Shown in pieces: positions 62,879-64,000 of a stretch of DNA of 64,000 nt. The DNA lies in contig CAIVEW010000044.1 in NCBI GenBank assembly GCA_903905065.1, forward strand, positions 209,468 through 273,467, read 5' to 3'. The stretch is from an uncultured Bacteroidota bacterium (GTDB taxonomy: Bacteria > Bacteroidota > Bacteroidia > Chitinophagales > Chitinophagaceae). Under the pieces are notes generated by a model. It was not told where the DNA came from. It did not search any database and saw only the letters and a program-made list of their open reading frames with translations. The position numbers and the translations under genes are program-made. Numbering within the stretch: the first letter of the stretch is position 1; each line of letters begins with the position of its first letter.

Positions 62879-62897
62879 TTAACGCTATTAAGAGGAG

Positions 62898-62930
62898 CAA
62901 AGGTAAGTAACTATTGTACTTCCAATCAAA
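62898..62930 (-). promoter_or_regulatory. Aspartokinase promoter: TTTG, 21 bases, TACCTTTG
   Basis: On the minus strand TTTG (62930-62927) and TACCTTTG (62905-62898) match the Bacteroidota -33 and -7 elements with 21 bases between them. The ATG is 19 bases past the -7 element. Confidence 0.65.
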
Positions 62931-62959
62931 CAACGCTTACCGATAGACCCACGTAGGCA

Positions 62960-63619
62960 TTATGCCTGTATCACCAGCGACTTCATAGATATCGAAGCCA
63001 TATCAAACTGCTCATTGAAGTAAGAGACTTTTTCATTTTTCTGTTGGAGGCCAAGGATGTAAAACAGCGGCAGTAAATGGTCGTAAGATGGATGGGCCAT
63101 GGTGGCTGTATTCCCCAGTATTTTCTGGTAATTCATTATAGAGGCATGGTCGCCCTTGTCTATCCACTCGGTAAACTTGGTATCAAATTCCTTCGCCCAG
63201 TCGTACACCTTATTGCCGCCGCTCCAGTCTATCGCACGCAGATTGTGTACGAGGTTACCGCTGCCAATTATAAGGACCCCCTTGTCGCGTAGCTTATTTA
63301 ATTGCTTACCGATCTCGTAGTGATAAGTTGGTGGTTGGTCGTAATCAAGGCTGAGTTGGTATACAGGTATATTGGCCAGCGGGTACATGGGCAGCAGCAC
63401 GCTCCATGTCCCGTGGTCTAGGCCCCAGCTATCGTCTGTTTGTATATGGCTGTAGGTAACCAGTTCTTTAGTGAGCTGCGCAAACTCTGGCGAACCCGGC
63501 GCAGGATATTCAGCGTCAAAGAGCTGTTTAGGAAAGCCACCAAAATCATGTATCGTCTTCGGCTGGCCCATGCCGGTCACCTTCGTGTCAGTCTTAATGT
63601 TGTAAAGACTACATTGCAC
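62960..63619 (-). pseudogene. 5'-truncated extradiol dioxygenase gene (YgiD/LigB family)
   Basis: The frame gives 219 residues; intact members have about 260-280. From TDTKVTGMGQPKTIHDFGGFP onward the match to the YgiD type is continuous to the C-terminus (GLDHGTWSVL, VLIIGSGNLVHNLR, HPSYDHLLPL). Missing is the N-terminal part with the HGSPM and SAHW motifs that supply metal ligands, so the product should lack activity (family knowledge). The first ten residues (MQCSLYNIKT) look unrelated. Homology stops about 20-30 bases from the serine recombinase gene, so integration of a mobile element into this gene is the simplest explanation. Confidence 0.8.
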
Positions 63620-63635
63620 TCTAAATCAATAAATT
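63578..63635. other. Probable element/chromosome junction (attachment site region)
   Basis: Dioxygenase homology ends near 63590-63600 and the recombinase ATG follows at 63636. A crossover site for a serine recombinase should therefore lie in this interval. The core bases cannot be fixed without the other end of the element. Confidence 0.5.
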
Positions 63636-64000
63636 ATGGTTGGAATATATAGAAGGGTGAGTAAAGACGAACAGGCGCTTAATGGGTTATCGTTAGATAA
63701 TCAAGAATTACGGGGTAAAGAACTGGCAGCAAAGTTAGGACTATCATTTAAAGTATTTACAGATGCTGGGTTATCAGGTGCGATTACATTCGATAAAAGA
63801 CCAGGACTAAACGAATTAATTAATCAAATTTATAGCGGTGATATAACAATTGTATTTATAACTGATTTAGATAGATTAAGCAGAGGCGATTTAATTCAGA
63901 CAACACTAATACAAAACATCTTTAGAGAAAATAATGTTAGATTATTTGATTTAAGCAATGAAATAAACCTAAATGATATAAATGTTGGGTTATTAACTGA
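63636..64000 (+). CDS. Serine recombinase/resolvase family integrase, N-terminal part (runs off the window)
   Basis: 121 complete codons are visible with no stop. The catalytic domain is clear: MVGIYRRVSKDEQ with nucleophile S9 and nearby arginines R6/R7, then LSLDNQ, DAGLSG, RPGLNELI and the conserved TDLDRLSRGD block. This arrangement is that of site-specific serine recombinases; whether it is a large integrase or a smaller resolvase cannot be told from the part seen. The DNA is visibly AT-richer than the flanking dioxygenase gene, as expected for an acquired element. Divergent from the truncated dioxygenase, 16 bases away. Confidence 0.9.
   Translation, partial: MVGIYRRVSKDEQALNGLSLDNQELRGKELAAKLGLSFKVFTDAGLSGAITFDKRPGLNELINQIYSGDITIVFITDLDRLSRGDLIQTTLIQNIFRENNVRLFDLSNEINLNDINVGLLT

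Noticed and set aside
1..64000. tRNA, rRNA, riboswitch or CRISPR features
   Set aside because: I scanned the intergenic stretches by eye and recognised none; a covariance-model search would be needed to exclude small RNAs.

Overview
The window reads as chromosome of a Bacteroidota bacterium, most likely of the Chitinophagales/Chitinophagaceae type (inference from gene content; there is no rRNA in the window). Supporting signs are six secreted proteins with C-terminal type IX secretion (T9SS) sorting domains, a TonB-dependent receptor with a carboxypeptidase-regulatory-like N-domain, lipoproteins with short lipoboxes, several exact matches to the Bacteroidota -7 promoter element TAnnTTTG (some almost touching the start codon), and families largely confined to the phylum. 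I saw no rRNA, no tRNA and no CRISPR array.

Layout. 1-5.8 kb (minus strand): a POTRA/beta-barrel outer-membrane protein, then a four-gene set of secreted basic-tailed protein, multi-pass membrane protein, histidine kinase and LuxR-type regulator. 6.5-14.4 kb: a GHL10 glycoside-hydrolase-like protein, a TMTC-like membrane/TPR protein, an alpha/beta hydrolase with a receiver-only regulator, a TPR protein and a family-4-like glycosyltransferase. 14.6-23.9 kb: one giant gene (3118 aa) with two beta-helix modules, 20 tandem units of about 77 aa and a T9SS tail. 24-31.9 kb: an aldo/keto reductase, a broken YoeB-type toxin with its antitoxin, a HipA-like kinase/DUF3037 pair, a kelch-type T9SS protein, a peroxiredoxin, another T9SS protein, a LOG-family protein and DUF2795. 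32-40 kb: LolD-type ATPase, outer-membrane protein, Crp/Fnr regulator with TonB receptor, a 2OG-Fe(II) oxygenase, three small unknowns and Hsp20. 40-48.8 kb: orphan antitoxin, purL followed by a decayed copy of its own 3' end, a lipoprotein, folB, a CX4CH cytochrome/YVTN propeller protein, a second POTRA/barrel protein, a broken four-helix-bundle gene and NAD kinase. 49-59.4 kb: three T9SS adhesin-like proteins with a DUF4105/Lnb-type membrane protein among them. 59.5-64 kb: a second TMTC-like protein, aspartokinase, an extradiol dioxygenase gene lacking its 5' part, and the first 365 bases of a serine recombinase that runs off the window.

How it works together. Much of the coding capacity serves the cell surface: T9SS-exported adhesins built from one Ig/Big_2-like unit (20, 7 and 8 copies in three genes), outer-membrane barrels, and two membrane/TPR proteins resembling protein O-mannosyltransferases that might glycosylate exported Thr/Ser-rich proteins (inference). 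Housekeeping genes (purL, folB, nadK, aspartokinase, peroxiredoxin) are scattered singly. At least five gene remnants (toxin, barrel-protein tail, purL tail, four-helix-bundle gene, dioxygenase) and several families of short intergenic repeats show repeated rearrangement. The clearest mobile-element boundary is at the right end, where a serine-recombinase element of visibly lower GC content abuts the truncated dioxygenase gene.
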